Positions 56,100 to 64,000 are shown, numbered from the stretch's first letter. The stretch is DNA of 64,000 bases from an uncultured Solirubrobacterales bacterium (GCA_937128795.1 CAKZMQ010000010.1:1-64000); one strand, 5' to 3'. Notes: a model not told the origin generated them from the sequence alone. Made by a program: numbers and translations.

Positions 56100-56543
56100 A
56101 TGCAGATTGTCAATTCGATTGAAATCGCCGCCCCGCGCGACAGAGTCTTCGAACTGCTCGCGGACATCCCCAACGCGGCCGAAAACATTTCGGCGATCGA
56201 AACGATCGAGATGCTCAGCGACGGCCCCGTCGGTGTGGGCACTCGTTGGCGCGAGATGCGCAAGATGATGGGCAAGGAGGCGACCGAGGAGATGTGGATC
56301 GTCGACTTCAACCCCGCGGCGTCGTATTCGGTGGAGGCAGAGTCGCACGGGATGCAATACCGAACGGACATCGTCTTCGAGGCGACCGGCGAAAACTCGA
56401 CTTTGGTCACGCAGACGTTCGCCGGCAAACCGGTGACGCTCGCCGCGAAGTTGTTCACGCCGATCGGCTGGCTGTTCAAGGGTCCAACAAAGAAGGCGCT
56501 ACAGAAAGACCTTGTCGAGCTGAAACAGAAGCTCGAGTCTTAA
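56100..56543 (+). CDS. SRPBCC (START/Bet v 1-like) domain protein, 147 aa
   Basis: A single polyketide-cyclase/START-like domain: VNSIEIAAPRDRVFELLADI, EMLSDGPVGVGTRWREMRK, IVFEATGENSTLVTQTFAG and a C-terminal helix PTKKALQKDLVELKQKL. Such proteins bind hydrophobic ligands; the ligand is unknown. ATG follows weak ribosome-binding sequence. It is downstream of the hairpin-rich leader and converges on msrA, 9 bp between stops. Confidence 0.82.
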   Translation: MQIVNSIEIAAPRDRVFELLADIPNAAENISAIETIEMLSDGPVGVGTRWREMRKMMGKEATEEMWIVDFNPAASYSVEAESHGMQYRTDIVFEATGENSTLVTQTFAGKPVTLAAKLFTPIGWLFKGPTKKALQKDLVELKQKLES

Positions 56544-56552
56544 CGGATTTGG

Positions 56553-57218
56553 TCAGCTGACAAGTTCGTCGGCTGCGCCGAGTGCGTATGCGACTCCGGT
56601 GGCGCTGGCGCAGCGGTAGCCGTTCGGGTTTTTCGCTAGGTACTGCTGGTGGTAGTCCTCGGCGTAAAAGAAGTCACGCTCCAGCTCGATGTCCTTGATC
56701 TCGGTTGTGATCTCGTCGTAACCGGCAGCCGTGAGGATCGGCTGGTAGCGCTCAACTGACGCTTCGGCGATGTGTCGTTGCTCGATGCTTATGGGATAGA
56801 TACCGCTGCGGTACTGCGTGCCGATGTCGTTGCCCTGGCGCATGCCCTGGGTTGGGTCGTGATCCTCCCAGAAGATCTTCAGCAGCTGCTCGTAGCTGAT
56901 CTTTTTGGGGTCGAAGACGACCAGCGTGGCTTCGGTGTGCCCGGTCATGCCGGAGCAGACCTCGTCATAAGTTGGATTCGGCGTGAATCCGCCGATGTAC
57001 CCGACTGCTGTGCTGTAAACGCCAGTCAGTTTCCAGAACGCCTCCTCTGTGCCCCAAAAACACCCGTTGCCGAATACAGCTATTTCGAAACCGGGCGGCC
57101 ACGGCCCCTTGATCGGATTACCGTTGACGAAGTGGCGGTCGCCCGGATCGATCGGCGTCGGCCTGCCCGGCAGTGCGGCCTCTTGGGGCGGCATTTCTGG
57201 TTCGCGGCGAAAAAGCAT
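56553..57218 (-). CDS. msrA: Peptide-methionine (S)-S-oxide reductase, 221 aa
   Basis: It repairs oxidised methionine in proteins. The catalytic motif is [14 protein letters not shown] with the nucleophilic Cys; [34 protein letters not shown] and GTQYRSGIY are family signatures. The N-terminal about 40 residues ([17 protein letters not shown]) are the extension common in longer MsrA forms. Recycling Cys may be in YRCAS near the C-terminus. It is divergent from the PLP enzyme gene, 71 bp between starts. Confidence 0.95.
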   Translation of the reverse strand: MLFRREPEMPPQEAALPGRPTPIDPGDRHFVNGNPIKGPWPPGFEIAVFGNGCFWGTEEAFWKLTGVYSTAVGYIGGFTPNPTYDEVCSGMTGHTEATLVVFDPKKISYEQLLKIFWEDHDPTQGMRQGNDIGTQYRSGIYPISIEQRHIAEASVERYQPILTAAGYDEITTEIKDIELERDFFYAEDYHQQYLAKNPNGYRCASATGVAYALGAADELVS

Positions 57219-57289
57219 CGTGCGATCAATTTACTGGTTCGATCGTTTTCAGTTGGCAGCCGGCCCGCGACGTCCATAGAATCCGCACG

Positions 57290-58531
57290 ATGGAGGCCAG
57301 TACCCCAGCCGCGACGTCACTCTCGCCGACCGCGCGGCTCGAACGCTATGAACGACTGTTCGCAGATCGCGGCAGCCCATTCGCCTTCGTCGACCTCGAC
57401 GCGCTCTGGAACAACGCTTTACAGATGCTGAACCGGGCTGGCGACAAGCCGATCCGCGTGGCCAGCAAGTCGCTGCGCTGCGCGCCCGTCGTGCGGCGAA
57501 TTCTCGATCGTGACCGGCGCTTCGCCGGCCAACTCACGTTCACACTTCCCGAGACGCTGTGGCTGCGTCGGCTCGGTTTCGATGACCTGGTGCTGGCGTA
57601 TCCGACGGTCGACGGTGATGCGCTGCGCGAGCTTGCGTCGGTCACGCAGGACGATCCCGCAGGCGCACCGGTGACGATGGTCGACTGCGTCGAACACCTT
57701 GAGCTGATCGAGCAGGCGCACGATGGCGGCGCACCGGTACGCGTGGCGATCGAGGTGGACTCGGGCTATTGGACGCTCGGTGATCGCGTCAAGCTCGGTC
57801 CCAAGCGATCTCCGATTCACGATGCCGAAGCCGCAGTTGCACTGGCGCATGAAATCGAGCGTCGCCCGGCGTGCAGGCTGGTCGGGATGATGTTTTATGA
57901 AGGGCAGGTCGCTGGTCTCGGTGACGCCGCGCCCGGAGGCCTCGCTACGCAGGCTCGCAATCGGATGATCCACCAGCTGCACAAGCGCTCGGTCGCCGAG
58001 TTGGCCGAAAGACGGGCCGAAGTTGTGGCTGCGGTGCGCGGTGTGACGGAACTCGAATTCGTGAACGGCGGTGGGACCGGCAGCCTGCACACCACGTCGC
58101 TGGAGGCCGCCGTGACCGACATTGCCGCGGGCTCGGGCTTTTTCGCTCCGACGCTTTTCGACACCTACAGCACCTTCACACTTGAGCCGGCCGCGATGTT
58201 CTCACTGCCAATCGTGCGTAAGCCATCCGCAGGCGTTGCGACGGCGCTCGGCGGCGGCTACCTCGCCAGCGGAGTCGGCGCGAAAGATCGGATGCCGACG
58301 CCGTACCTGCCCAGCGGACTCAAGCTCGATCCGAACGAGGGCACCGGCGAGGTGCAAACCCCGTTGCTCGGTAAGCCCGCACGCAACCTCGCAATCGGCG
58401 ACCGCGTCTACTTCCGCCACACCAAGGCCGGCGAGCTAAGCGAACGCTTCAACTCGCTCACGCTGATCGAAAACGGCGAGATCATCGACGAAGTCCCCAC
58501 CTACCGCGGCGAAGGCCACGCCTTCCTCTAA
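57290..58531 (+). CDS. PLP-dependent amino acid deaminase/aldolase (alanine-racemase fold), 413 aa
   Basis: Fold-type III PLP enzyme. [20 protein letters not shown] is followed by [14 protein letters not shown], whose Lys is the Schiff-base residue; later [37 protein letters not shown] and the C-terminal beta-domain residues [13 protein letters not shown]. Related proteins are annotated D-threonine aldolase/D-serine deaminase-like. The reaction here is probably on a hydroxy D-amino acid, not proven. ATG 57290 is chosen; an upstream frame overlaps msrA. It converges on the lactone oxidase gene; the two often occur together in actinobacteria. Confidence 0.85.
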   Translation: MEASTPAATSLSPTARLERYERLFADRGSPFAFVDLDALWNNALQMLNRAGDKPIRVASKSLRCAPVVRRILDRDRRFAGQLTFTLPETLWLRRLGFDDLVLAYPTVDGDALRELASVTQDDPAGAPVTMVDCVEHLELIEQAHDGGAPVRVAIEVDSGYWTLGDRVKLGPKRSPIHDAEAAVALAHEIERRPACRLVGMMFYEGQVAGLGDAAPGGLATQARNRMIHQLHKRSVAELAERRAEVVAAVRGVTELEFVNGGGTGSLHTTSLEAAVTDIAAGSGFFAPTLFDTYSTFTLEPAAMFSLPIVRKPSAGVATALGGGYLASGVGAKDRMPTPYLPSGLKLDPNEGTGEVQTPLLGKPARNLAIGDRVYFRHTKAGELSERFNSLTLIENGEIIDEVPTYRGEGHAFL

Positions 58532-58640
58532 AACCCCGCATTTTCCGACCAAGGCCTCACACCAGGTGTGAGGCCTTGTACGCATTTTCCGTACAACCTG
58601 TGGCACCTGGTGCCACAGGTTGGTCGCAAATTGCGGGTTT
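58531..58640. terminator. Cloverleaf-like bidirectional terminator between convergent genes
   Basis: An outer stem (AAACC.CCGCA near 58531-58540 with TGCGGGTTT at 58632-58640, and CGACCAA 58546-58552 with TTGGTCG 58620-58626) encloses three hairpins: a 27-nt palindrome (58551-58577, arms AAGGCCTCACACC/GGTGTGAGGCCTT), TTGTACG/CGTACAA (58576-58596) and a second 27-nt palindrome (58595-58621, arms AACCTGTGGCACC/GGTGCCACAGGTT). The stop codons of both flanking genes touch its ends. It probably ends both transcripts. Confidence 0.8.
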
Positions 58641-59958
58641 ATTGGATGCGGCTGGTTACTACGGGGCCGAGGATGCGTTCGATGTAGTCGTTGGTGAATG
58701 CGCCCTCGGGATCGAATTCGGAGCGGACCAGTTGGAATTCGTTCCATCCGTCGTAGCGGCCGGCGAGTCGATCGGCGGTCTGCCAGTTCATCTTGCCCCA
58801 GTGAGGTCGGCCCTCGTAGCCGTCCATGATCGTTTCGACGGCGTGGAAGTAAGGCTCGTACTCCATGCCCTTGAATGTGTGGACGGAGATATAACCGGTG
58901 TCCCGGCCAGCAGCCGTCGAGAGCAGCGAGGCGTCGTCGGCCTGACCGACGCGAACTTCGATCGGAAAGTTGACCGGGAACTGATGCTCCTGGATCACGG
59001 CAAGCACGCGCTCGACGGCCTCGGCCAAGTGCTGACGCGGGATTGCGTACTCAAGCTCGTTGAAGCGCACCATGCGCACTGTGCTGAAAGCGTCGAAACT
59101 CTTGTCGAGGCGCCGCGCCGGGCTGAAGAACTTCGCCATCGTCCGGGCGAGCGGCGGAATCGCATTCGGCGCGACCTTGCCGGCGTTGACGATCGCGCCG
59201 AGCGCAACGTTCTCGGCCAACACGTCGTTGGCGAATCGCTTGACCGCGGGCATCGGCTCTGCGGCTGCATCGGTGCGATTGATGCGCTTCTGCAACGCGA
59301 GGTCGGAGTACGGCAAAACATAGAACTCGTAGTGATCGAAGTTCGCTGCGAGGTCGTCGATCTGCGAAAGCGTCTCGTTCACCGGACGTGGCAGGTCCAA
59401 GCGGTCGAGCCGGAAGGCAGGAACGCACTGAAGCGTCAATGCGGTGATCACCCCAAGCGTTCCGAGCGACACCCGTGCTGCTTTCAGCGCCGAAGGATCG
59501 TCCTCGTCGATCTCAACCACCTCGCCCGCTGCCGTCACGAGCTGGACGGCTCGGATCTGCGCCGAAATGTTGCCGTAGTTCTCACCCGTACCGTGCGTAC
59601 CGGTCGCTGCGGCGCCGGCGATCGACTGAACATCGATGTCGCCAAGGTTCGGCAGCGCGAGCCCGAGCGCGTCGAGCTGGCGACTGAGTTGATGGATCGA
59701 AGTGCCGGCGCGAACGCGGACCAGTCCACTCTCCACATCCGCGTCAATCAACCCGTTCATCGCCTTCAGCGAAATCAGCGTGTCGTCGGTGCGGACGATC
59801 TCGCTGAAACTATGGAGGTTGCCGGCTACGCGAATCCGTTCACTTCGACCGCGCGCTGTATTGACTGCGGCTACCACCTGATCGACCGTCGCCGGCTCGG
59901 CGTAGTTGCGCGGCGTGAAGCGCTGCAATCGCGACCAGTTCTTGATCGTCCTGGGCAT
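58639..59958 (-). CDS. FAD-linked oxidoreductase, D-arabinono-1,4-lactone oxidase-like, 439 aa
   Basis: VAO-type flavoprotein. FAD-binding domain about 15-190 with RIRVAGNLHSFSEI and GAAATGTHGTGENYG; C-terminal ALO domain ending HWGKMNWQTADRLAGRY and SEFDPEGAFTNDYIER. The HWGK motif is characteristic of sugar-1,4-lactone/alditol oxidases. The first FAD loop has Asn-Leu-His where a His or Cys bearing covalent FAD often sits, so the linkage is uncertain. It oxidises a sugar acid lactone or polyol with oxygen. Convergent with the PLP enzyme across the cloverleaf element. Confidence 0.88.
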   Translation of the reverse strand: MPRTIKNWSRLQRFTPRNYAEPATVDQVVAAVNTARGRSERIRVAGNLHSFSEIVRTDDTLISLKAMNGLIDADVESGLVRVRAGTSIHQLSRQLDALGLALPNLGDIDVQSIAGAAATGTHGTGENYGNISAQIRAVQLVTAAGEVVEIDEDDPSALKAARVSLGTLGVITALTLQCVPAFRLDRLDLPRPVNETLSQIDDLAANFDHYEFYVLPYSDLALQKRINRTDAAAEPMPAVKRFANDVLAENVALGAIVNAGKVAPNAIPPLARTMAKFFSPARRLDKSFDAFSTVRMVRFNELEYAIPRQHLAEAVERVLAVIQEHQFPVNFPIEVRVGQADDASLLSTAAGRDTGYISVHTFKGMEYEPYFHAVETIMDGYEGRPHWGKMNWQTADRLAGRYDGWNEFQLVRSEFDPEGAFTNDYIERILGPVVTSRIQ

Positions 59959-60032
59959 GCGAGCAGTCTAGGGATCGCGCCGACCTGAAGTGACAGCTGA
60001 GTACAAGCCCGGTGATCGGTCAGTATTCACGC

Positions 60033-60464
60033 GTGAACAAGACCCGAAAGCTCCGCGGCGACGCGCAGGTCGCGCTGCTCGCCGCATATTCGTTGCTCGC
60101 ATTCGCCGCGGTCGGGAGATCTACCTACGAATTGATCTTCAAGTTCGACGAAGCGCCGGTGGCCTATTCGCTCTCCACTTTCGCTGCGCTCGTATATCTG
60201 GTCGCGGTCTGGGCGATTTGGCGCGGCGACCGTGTGGGGATCATCGTCGGGCGGATCGCCTGCACGTTCGAACTCGTCGGTGTGTTGACAGTCGGCACGC
60301 TGACCGTCCTCGGCAATGACGCCTTTGACGTCGGCACGGTGTGGAGTTACTACGGCCGCGACTACGGCTGGTTGCCGCTGTTCGTACCCGCGCTGGCACT
60401 CTGGTGGTTGTTCAAACAGGACGCCTCGGCAGCAATCTCAGACTCGGCCACCGACTCCGATTAG
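60033..60464 (+). CDS. Small four-helix membrane protein, 143 aa
   Basis: About four transmembrane helices: VALLAAYSLLAFAAVG, YSLSTFAALVYLVAVWAIW, CTFELVGVLTVGTLTVLG and GWLPLFVPALALWWLFK. A loop with DVGTVWSYYGRDYG precedes the last helix, and the tail is polar. Similar integral membrane proteins of unknown function are common in actinobacteria. GTG 60033 is chosen over an in-frame start seven codons upstream. It is 17 bp before tRNA-Ser(GCU). Confidence 0.72.
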   Translation: MNKTRKLRGDAQVALLAAYSLLAFAAVGRSTYELIFKFDEAPVAYSLSTFAALVYLVAVWAIWRGDRVGIIVGRIACTFELVGVLTVGTLTVLGNDAFDVGTVWSYYGRDYGWLPLFVPALALWWLFKQDASAAISDSATDSD

Positions 60465-60480
60465 AATTGCGCACTCTCCG

Positions 60481-60570
60481 GGAGAGGTGGCGGAGTGGCT
60501 GAACGCACTCGCCTGCTAAGCGAGTATGGGGTTTATAGCTCCATCGAGGGTTCGAATCCCTCCCTCTCCG
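60481..60570 (+). tRNA. tRNA-Ser(GCU)
   Basis: Acceptor GGAGAGG/CCTCTCC, D arm, anticodon stem CTCGC/GCGAG with loop CTGCTAA reading GCU, a long variable arm, and a GGTTCGAATCC T arm. Class II fold. Discriminator G, no encoded CCA. It decodes AGC and AGU. Confidence 0.95.
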
Positions 60571-60591
60571 TTTTGCGCCACGGCTGTCGCG

Positions 60592-61908
60592 ATGAACTTG
60601 AAAGTGTCGACGATCATCAACAGCCTCCGATCACGAAAATTCCATGCGATCGCATCGCTCGGGTTGGTCACGCTGCTGGCGCTCTGCGCCAACGATGCCG
60701 CTGCCAAAGTCGTTGACCTCCCCTCCAGCGCCAACGCGAGCGAACCGCTGTTGACGATGAACGGTTCCGGCAAATACGCCATCACCTGGCGTCAGCAGCC
60801 GCCGAACGGGGTGTTCGAGCGCGTGTACGTGCAGTCCGGCAGCGCTTCGCGACCGTTCCGCTCAAAGCCAACCAGCCCGGGCCGCGCGGATCGATTGATC
60901 GGACCGCTCGAGACAGCAACGAGTTCGGGGGTCGATGGATTTGCATGGCTCGGCGGGACCGATGCCGGCGCGAAGGCGGCGTTCATCGGGCCGCGTACGA
61001 CGCGGACGCGCACTGTCGCGTTGCTCGAGTCGAGCAGCACGATTGCGGTTGTCACGATCTCGAAGTCCGGCACGATTCTTTCGAGGCGTGCTGCCCATGT
61101 CGAACCGTCGACGGCTGAGTTCACGCAGATCGGTGTCGCCGTGGACGGGCTCGGCAATCCGACGGTCCACTGGATCCGCGAACCAACAGGCTGCGCTGGT
61201 GATTCTTTGGCACTCACACCCGAGCTGGACTGCATCCCAGGCGCCCTGTACGTATCGTCGGCGACTGGTGCCGGTCCATTCACGCCGCCGCAACTTGTTG
61301 CCGCCGATTGCGAACAAGCGCAGTTGGTCCAGGCGCCGACCGGCGCTGCGACGTTGATCGCGCAGTGCGCGAACAAACCGCTGCTGACGTATCGCGCGCC
61401 GGGCGGACTGTTCGCGCCGCCGATCGAATTGGCTCTGAACGGTGCGCAGGCCGCCGGGCACGTGTCGATCGCGCGAAGGCGCGGCGGCGGGGTTTTGGTT
61501 GCGTATGAGGTGTTGAGCTCGATCGATGCAACGGTGAGCCGAGCCAGCATTCTTGTCGCGAAGGGACCGATCGGACAGCCGCCTGCCGCTCCGATCACGG
61601 CTCGGCGAAGTCTTCGCTTCGATTCCTCCAACAACCCATCGCCGACGCCGCAGTTGATAACCACCAAACGCGGACGCACTTACCTCCGGTGGTTTCAGGG
61701 CCGCCGCACGCGGCTTTCCTTCGTCAAACCCACGCTGAGATTGGGAAAGCCTGTCGTCGTCCCCGGCTTCGACCGGCGTGCGCTGAACACAATGGATGCT
61801 GAAGTGGCGGTCACCGACGGCGGCAAGGCAATCGCAGTCTGGAACTTCATTTCTGTTCGCACGAATCCGGCGGTTCGCGCGACGACATTCAGAGCGCCCT
61901 CGAAATAA
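60592..61908 (+). CDS. Secreted protein of unknown function, 438 aa
   Basis: Signal peptide about 1-37 (basic start, hydrophobic HAIASLGLVTLLALCA, then DAAAK). The mature part is Ser/Thr/Gly-rich and beta-stranded, with recurring WxR/F...G sequences such as GKYAITWRQQPP, GLGNPTVHWIREPTG and RTYLRWFQGRRTRL at roughly 60-80 residue spacing, suggesting a beta-propeller-like repeat protein. Several Cys around LTPELDCIPGA may form disulphides. It has no family I can name. The ATG is 21 bp after tRNA-Ser(GCU). Confidence 0.7.
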   Translation: MNLKVSTIINSLRSRKFHAIASLGLVTLLALCANDAAAKVVDLPSSANASEPLLTMNGSGKYAITWRQQPPNGVFERVYVQSGSASRPFRSKPTSPGRADRLIGPLETATSSGVDGFAWLGGTDAGAKAAFIGPRTTRTRTVALLESSSTIAVVTISKSGTILSRRAAHVEPSTAEFTQIGVAVDGLGNPTVHWIREPTGCAGDSLALTPELDCIPGALYVSSATGAGPFTPPQLVAADCEQAQLVQAPTGAATLIAQCANKPLLTYRAPGGLFAPPIELALNGAQAAGHVSIARRRGGGVLVAYEVLSSIDATVSRASILVAKGPIGQPPAAPITARRSLRFDSSNNPSPTPQLITTKRGRTYLRWFQGRRTRLSFVKPTLRLGKPVVVPGFDRRALNTMDAEVAVTDGGKAIAVWNFISVRTNPAVRATTFRAPSK

Positions 61909-61979
61909 GCCCAGCCGTTTCGAGCCAACCGCGGCGGCAGTGTGGCTCACCACGCGCTGCAAGGACTTATGATGCGGCG

Positions 61980-62255
61980 ATGGGCAATGAAGGCAACGCG
62001 GCCAGCGAAACCCCGGATTCCAATCGCAGGGATTCCAATCGCAAGCACTACAACGGTAAGGACGTCGCCGTCAGCTTCGACGCGTCGGTCTGCCAGCACG
62101 CGGGCGAGTGCGTAAAGGGCCTCCCCTCCGTCTTCGATACCAAAGCCCGCCCCTGGATCAATCCCGACGGCGCCGACGCGGACGCAGTTCGTGCGCAAGT
62201 CGAACGTTGTCCTTCGGGTGCGCTGCAGCACCACCCCGCCGACCACGCAGGCTAA
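61980..62255 (+). CDS. Divergent 4Fe-4S ferredoxin-like (Fer4_19/YjdI) protein, 91 aa
   Basis: The Fer4_19 pattern is clear: HYNGKDVAVSFDASVCQHAG, ECVKGLPSVFD, ARPWINPDGA and ERCPSGALQH, giving four Cys for one cluster. It probably carries electrons for an unknown partner. The N-terminus contains a near-perfect 15-bp tandem duplication (62016-62045) giving DSNRRDSNR. The GNAT gene starts 3 bp after its stop; E. coli yjdI/yjdJ is a similar ferredoxin-acetyltransferase pair. Confidence 0.85.
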   Translation: MGNEGNAASETPDSNRRDSNRKHYNGKDVAVSFDASVCQHAGECVKGLPSVFDTKARPWINPDGADADAVRAQVERCPSGALQHHPADHAG

Positions 62256-62258
62256 TCG

Positions 62259-62729
62259 TTGCCCTTGGCCGAGTTCGTCGACAATCGCGTGCGCCTCGCG
62301 TCGGCAGAGGACGCGGAGGTGGCCGGCCAGCTTCTGTTCGACTTCAACACCGAGTACGAAGACTCGACACCGCCGCCAAACGAGGTGGCGCGGCGCATCG
62401 TCGAGCTACTTGAACACGGCGACACGCGAGTGCTGCTCGGCGGCGGCGGTCCCGATGGCATCGCTGTCCTAAGAATCCGGCCGGCTATCTGGTCGTTCGC
62501 GAACGAGTGCTACCTGGCCGAGCTCTACGTGCGCCCCGCTCGGCGCGGCGACGGCCTGGGTCGCGGACTGCTCCAGGCAGCCAAGCAGGTCGCCGTCGCC
62601 GAAGGCTGCGCTTGGATGGATCTCGGTACGAACGAACACGACATCGCTGCGCGCGGCCTGTACGAGAGTGAAGGGTTCACCAACCTCGAAGACGGTGCGC
62701 CCAACTACTACTACGAGCTCGATCTGTGA
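62259..62729 (+). CDS. GNAT-family N-acetyltransferase, 156 aa
   Basis: It transfers acetyl from acetyl-CoA to an unknown amine. ECYLAELYVRPARRGDGLGR is the motif B/A strand-loop that binds the CoA pyrophosphate (RRGDGLGR), followed by CAWMDLGTNEHDIAARGLYE and a C-terminal SEGFTN strand. TTG start, coupled to the preceding ferredoxin-like gene. It converges on the crotonase gene, 27 bp between stops. Confidence 0.86.
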   Translation: MPLAEFVDNRVRLASAEDAEVAGQLLFDFNTEYEDSTPPPNEVARRIVELLEHGDTRVLLGGGGPDGIAVLRIRPAIWSFANECYLAELYVRPARRGDGLGRGLLQAAKQVAVAEGCAWMDLGTNEHDIAARGLYESEGFTNLEDGAPNYYYELDL

Positions 62730-62756
62730 TCGCGGACGGCCGTCGTTGAGCCGACC

Positions 62757-63560
62757 CTAGATTCTGCGACCACGCGGACCATATTTCGGGGCCTGATTGC
62801 TAATGCCGGCCTTCAGCGCTGCGCGCGAGTTTGTCCCTACGAGCAGCCGCAGCTGCCGACGCCGCTCCGCTCTGAACGTCTTGCGCTCACCGGCGGTCCA
62901 GCTTTCATTGAACAGTCGCTTGGCCGCCGCGACGGCGTCGGGGGACTTCGTCCTGATCAAGTCGATCAAATCAGCGCTGGCGGCAGCAGGATCGTCGACG
63001 GCCTCGGTCGCCAAGCCAATATCTGCCGCTCTGGTTCCGGAGATCATTTCTGCGGTCATCGTCAAGCGCTTCGCTGTGTCGATGCCGACCAGCTCGCTGA
63101 GTCCTCGGACGCCGCTCATGTCTGGAACCAATCCCCATTTGCCCTCGAGCACCGACCACTCTGCATCCGGCGTGGTGAAGCGAAAGTCCGCGCCCACAGC
63201 AAGTTGAAGGCCGCCGCCATAGCAATGACCGTGAACCTCGGTGATCACCGGAACCGGCACCCGACGCCAACCCCAACACGCTTCCTGAAAGATGTTGGTC
63301 GCCCGAAGCGGATTCGGCACGAACATTCTCGCCGCCGTCCGCGGCTGCCTTGTCGCGGTGGCGAAATCCAACCCGGCGCAGAACGAGTCGCCGTTGCCCC
63401 GCAGCACGACAGCCCTCAACGAACGGTCGCGGCGGAGCTCGCGCGCGAGCTTGGCGAGATCGCGGAGCATCGCCAGAGTCAAACCGTTGAGTTTGTCCGG
63501 TCGGTTGAGCGCGACTTCGGCAACGCCGTCCCGCACAGAAACGTCAATAGCTTCGGCCAT
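62757..63560 (-). CDS. Enoyl-CoA hydratase/isomerase (crotonase) family protein, 267 aa
   Basis: Crotonase fold with oxyanion-hole segments VVLRGNGDSFCAGLDF and HGHCYGGGLQLAVGADFRF, plus LNRPDKLNGLT near the N-terminus. The usual second catalytic Glu is replaced or shifted (KWGLVPDMSG holds Asp), as in many non-hydratase members, so the exact reaction (hydration, isomerisation, dehalogenation) is open. Length normal. It lies 27 bp downstream of the ArsR gene on the same strand. Confidence 0.88.
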   Translation of the reverse strand: MAEAIDVSVRDGVAEVALNRPDKLNGLTLAMLRDLAKLARELRRDRSLRAVVLRGNGDSFCAGLDFATATRQPRTAARMFVPNPLRATNIFQEACWGWRRVPVPVITEVHGHCYGGGLQLAVGADFRFTTPDAEWSVLEGKWGLVPDMSGVRGLSELVGIDTAKRLTMTAEMISGTRAADIGLATEAVDDPAAASADLIDLIRTKSPDAVAAAKRLFNESWTAGERKTFRAERRRQLRLLVGTNSRAALKAGISNQAPKYGPRGRRI

Positions 63561-63587
63561 CGGCGCAACTCTACGCGGCGTGAGGAC

Positions 63588-63878
63588 TCAGTCGCCGCAG
63601 ACCTTCTCGCAGACTGAGAAAACGGTCTCGTCCGCGATCGAGTAATAGACCTCTCGGCCCTCCGGACGTCGCGAGATCAACTCGGCGTCGTAGAGCACCT
63701 TGAGGTGCTTGGAGACGTTCTGCTGCGACGCCCCGGTGACCTCGACCAGATCGCTAACCGTGGCGGCTTCGTCGCGCATCGCGTCGAGCAGGCGAATCCG
63801 CATCGGCTCACCGATAACGCGGAACGTGCCGGCAATGCGTTCGATCTGGGCCGGGGAGATCGGTTTCGTGAGCGGCAT
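63588..63878 (-). CDS. ArsR/SmtB-family transcriptional repressor, 96 aa
   Basis: Winged-helix repressor: RIAGTFRVIGEPMRIRLLDA, then ATVSDLVEVTGASQQNVSKH (recognition helix) and a YDAELISRRPEGREVYYSIA wing. The C-terminus ends SVCEKVCGD, with two Cys that may bind metal. It probably represses itself and the divergent gene by binding 63888-63907. ATG 63878 is 9 bp from that site. The downstream crotonase gene may be co-transcribed. Confidence 0.9.
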   Translation of the reverse strand: MPLTKPISPAQIERIAGTFRVIGEPMRIRLLDAMRDEAATVSDLVEVTGASQQNVSKHLKVLYDAELISRRPEGREVYYSIADETVFSVCEKVCGD

Positions 63879-63887
63879 GCGCACATC

Positions 63888-63910
63888 ATACAACTATTTA
63901 GTTGTATAAT
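63888..63910. promoter_or_regulatory. ArsR-type operator overlapping a divergent promoter
   Basis: ATACAACTA-TT-TAGTTGTAT (63888-63907) is a perfect 9-2-9 inverted repeat of the SmtB/ArsR type. On the plus strand it overlaps a TATAAT -10 (63905-63910). A minus-strand TATGAT (63890-63885) could serve the arsR gene. The regulator lies immediately to the left. Confidence 0.85.
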
Positions 63911-63916
63911 GCCGAC

Positions 63917-64000
63917 ATGCACGAAAGCTGCGACATCGACCCATCGAGGCAGAGGGCCTCAAAGCCGGAACTCAAGCGTGCGGAGCCGCCAGAGGGCCAC
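63917..64000 (+). CDS. Start of an ArsR-controlled gene, truncated by the window edge
   Basis: An ATG seven bases after the TATAAT opens a 28-codon frame to the window end (MHESCDIDPSRQRASKPELK and onward). With transcription starting about there, the message would be leaderless. The N-terminal His/Cys is compatible with metal handling, but too little is visible to name a family. Confidence 0.6.
   Translation, partial: MHESCDIDPSRQRASKPELKRAEPPEGH

Noticed and set aside
55820-56479. Minus-strand frames of 177 and 219 codons over the hairpin region and SRPBCC gene
   Set aside because: They are antisense to the clear SRPBCC domain, run through both hairpins and show no family resemblance.

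Overview
This 64 kb window is high-GC bacterial chromosome with dense genes, short intergenic gaps, many GTG/TTG starts and several near-leaderless starts. A complete 14-subunit complex I operon, a ThyX-type thymidylate synthase, IdeR/DtxR-like promoter architecture and poorly characterised secreted proteins point to an actinobacterium. Thermoleophilia/Solirubrobacterales is my best guess, by inference only. There is no rRNA, CRISPR array, transposase or integrase; two tRNA-Ser genes are present.

Layout. 1-5584 (minus) is one open frame running off the left edge. It encodes a secreted beta-helix protein with a choice-of-anchor-like segment and at least 14 Ig/HYR-type repeats of about 77 residues. 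At about position 885 it changes, in frame, into the C-terminal half of a phosphohexomutase plus a DUF5752-like domain with different codon usage, which is either an assembly chimera or a real fusion. 5.7-16.4 kb holds housekeeping genes: thioredoxin-like proteins, a gltA-hyp-hyp-metF operon, a TetR regulator, a PfkB kinase, a DEAD-box helicase, an EamA transporter, an RpiB-family isomerase and the peroxiredoxin bcp. 16.4-20.6 kb is a compact island (HNH protein, phospholipase-D-type nuclease, gamma-class adenine methyltransferase) bounded by a 128-bp direct repeat of the 3' end of bcp. This restriction-modification-like cassette in a duplicated bcp target is the most interesting system in the window.

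20.8-34.8 kb carries an MpaB-family oxygenase, a CPA1 antiporter, two SDRs, a flippase-like membrane protein, peptide deformylase with an ACT-domain protein, acetyl-CoA synthetase, a two-domain ThyX-like protein and a diguanylate cyclase with two membrane-GGDEF modules in tandem. 35.0-50.3 kb is nuoA-N in canonical order on the minus strand, mostly with 1-8 nt overlaps. Citrate synthase, acetyl-CoA synthetase and complex I together suggest aerobic respiratory metabolism.

50.4-64.0 kb contains a flavin reductase, a cytochrome c lipoprotein, serS with a response regulator, tRNA-Ser(UGA), a 1-Cys peroxiredoxin, msrA, a PLP-dependent amino-acid deaminase/aldolase convergent with a sugar-lactone oxidase, tRNA-Ser(GCU), a Fer4_19 ferredoxin with a GNAT, a crotonase and an ArsR regulator with a clear operator. 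Redox and thiol defence recurs through the window: two peroxiredoxins, MsrA and thioredoxin-like proteins. Two noncoding stretches stand out: 55.80-56.06 kb (a good sigma-70 promoter with an IdeR-like box in its spacer, followed by two long hairpins) and 58.53-58.64 kb (a cloverleaf-like set of palindromes between convergent genes).
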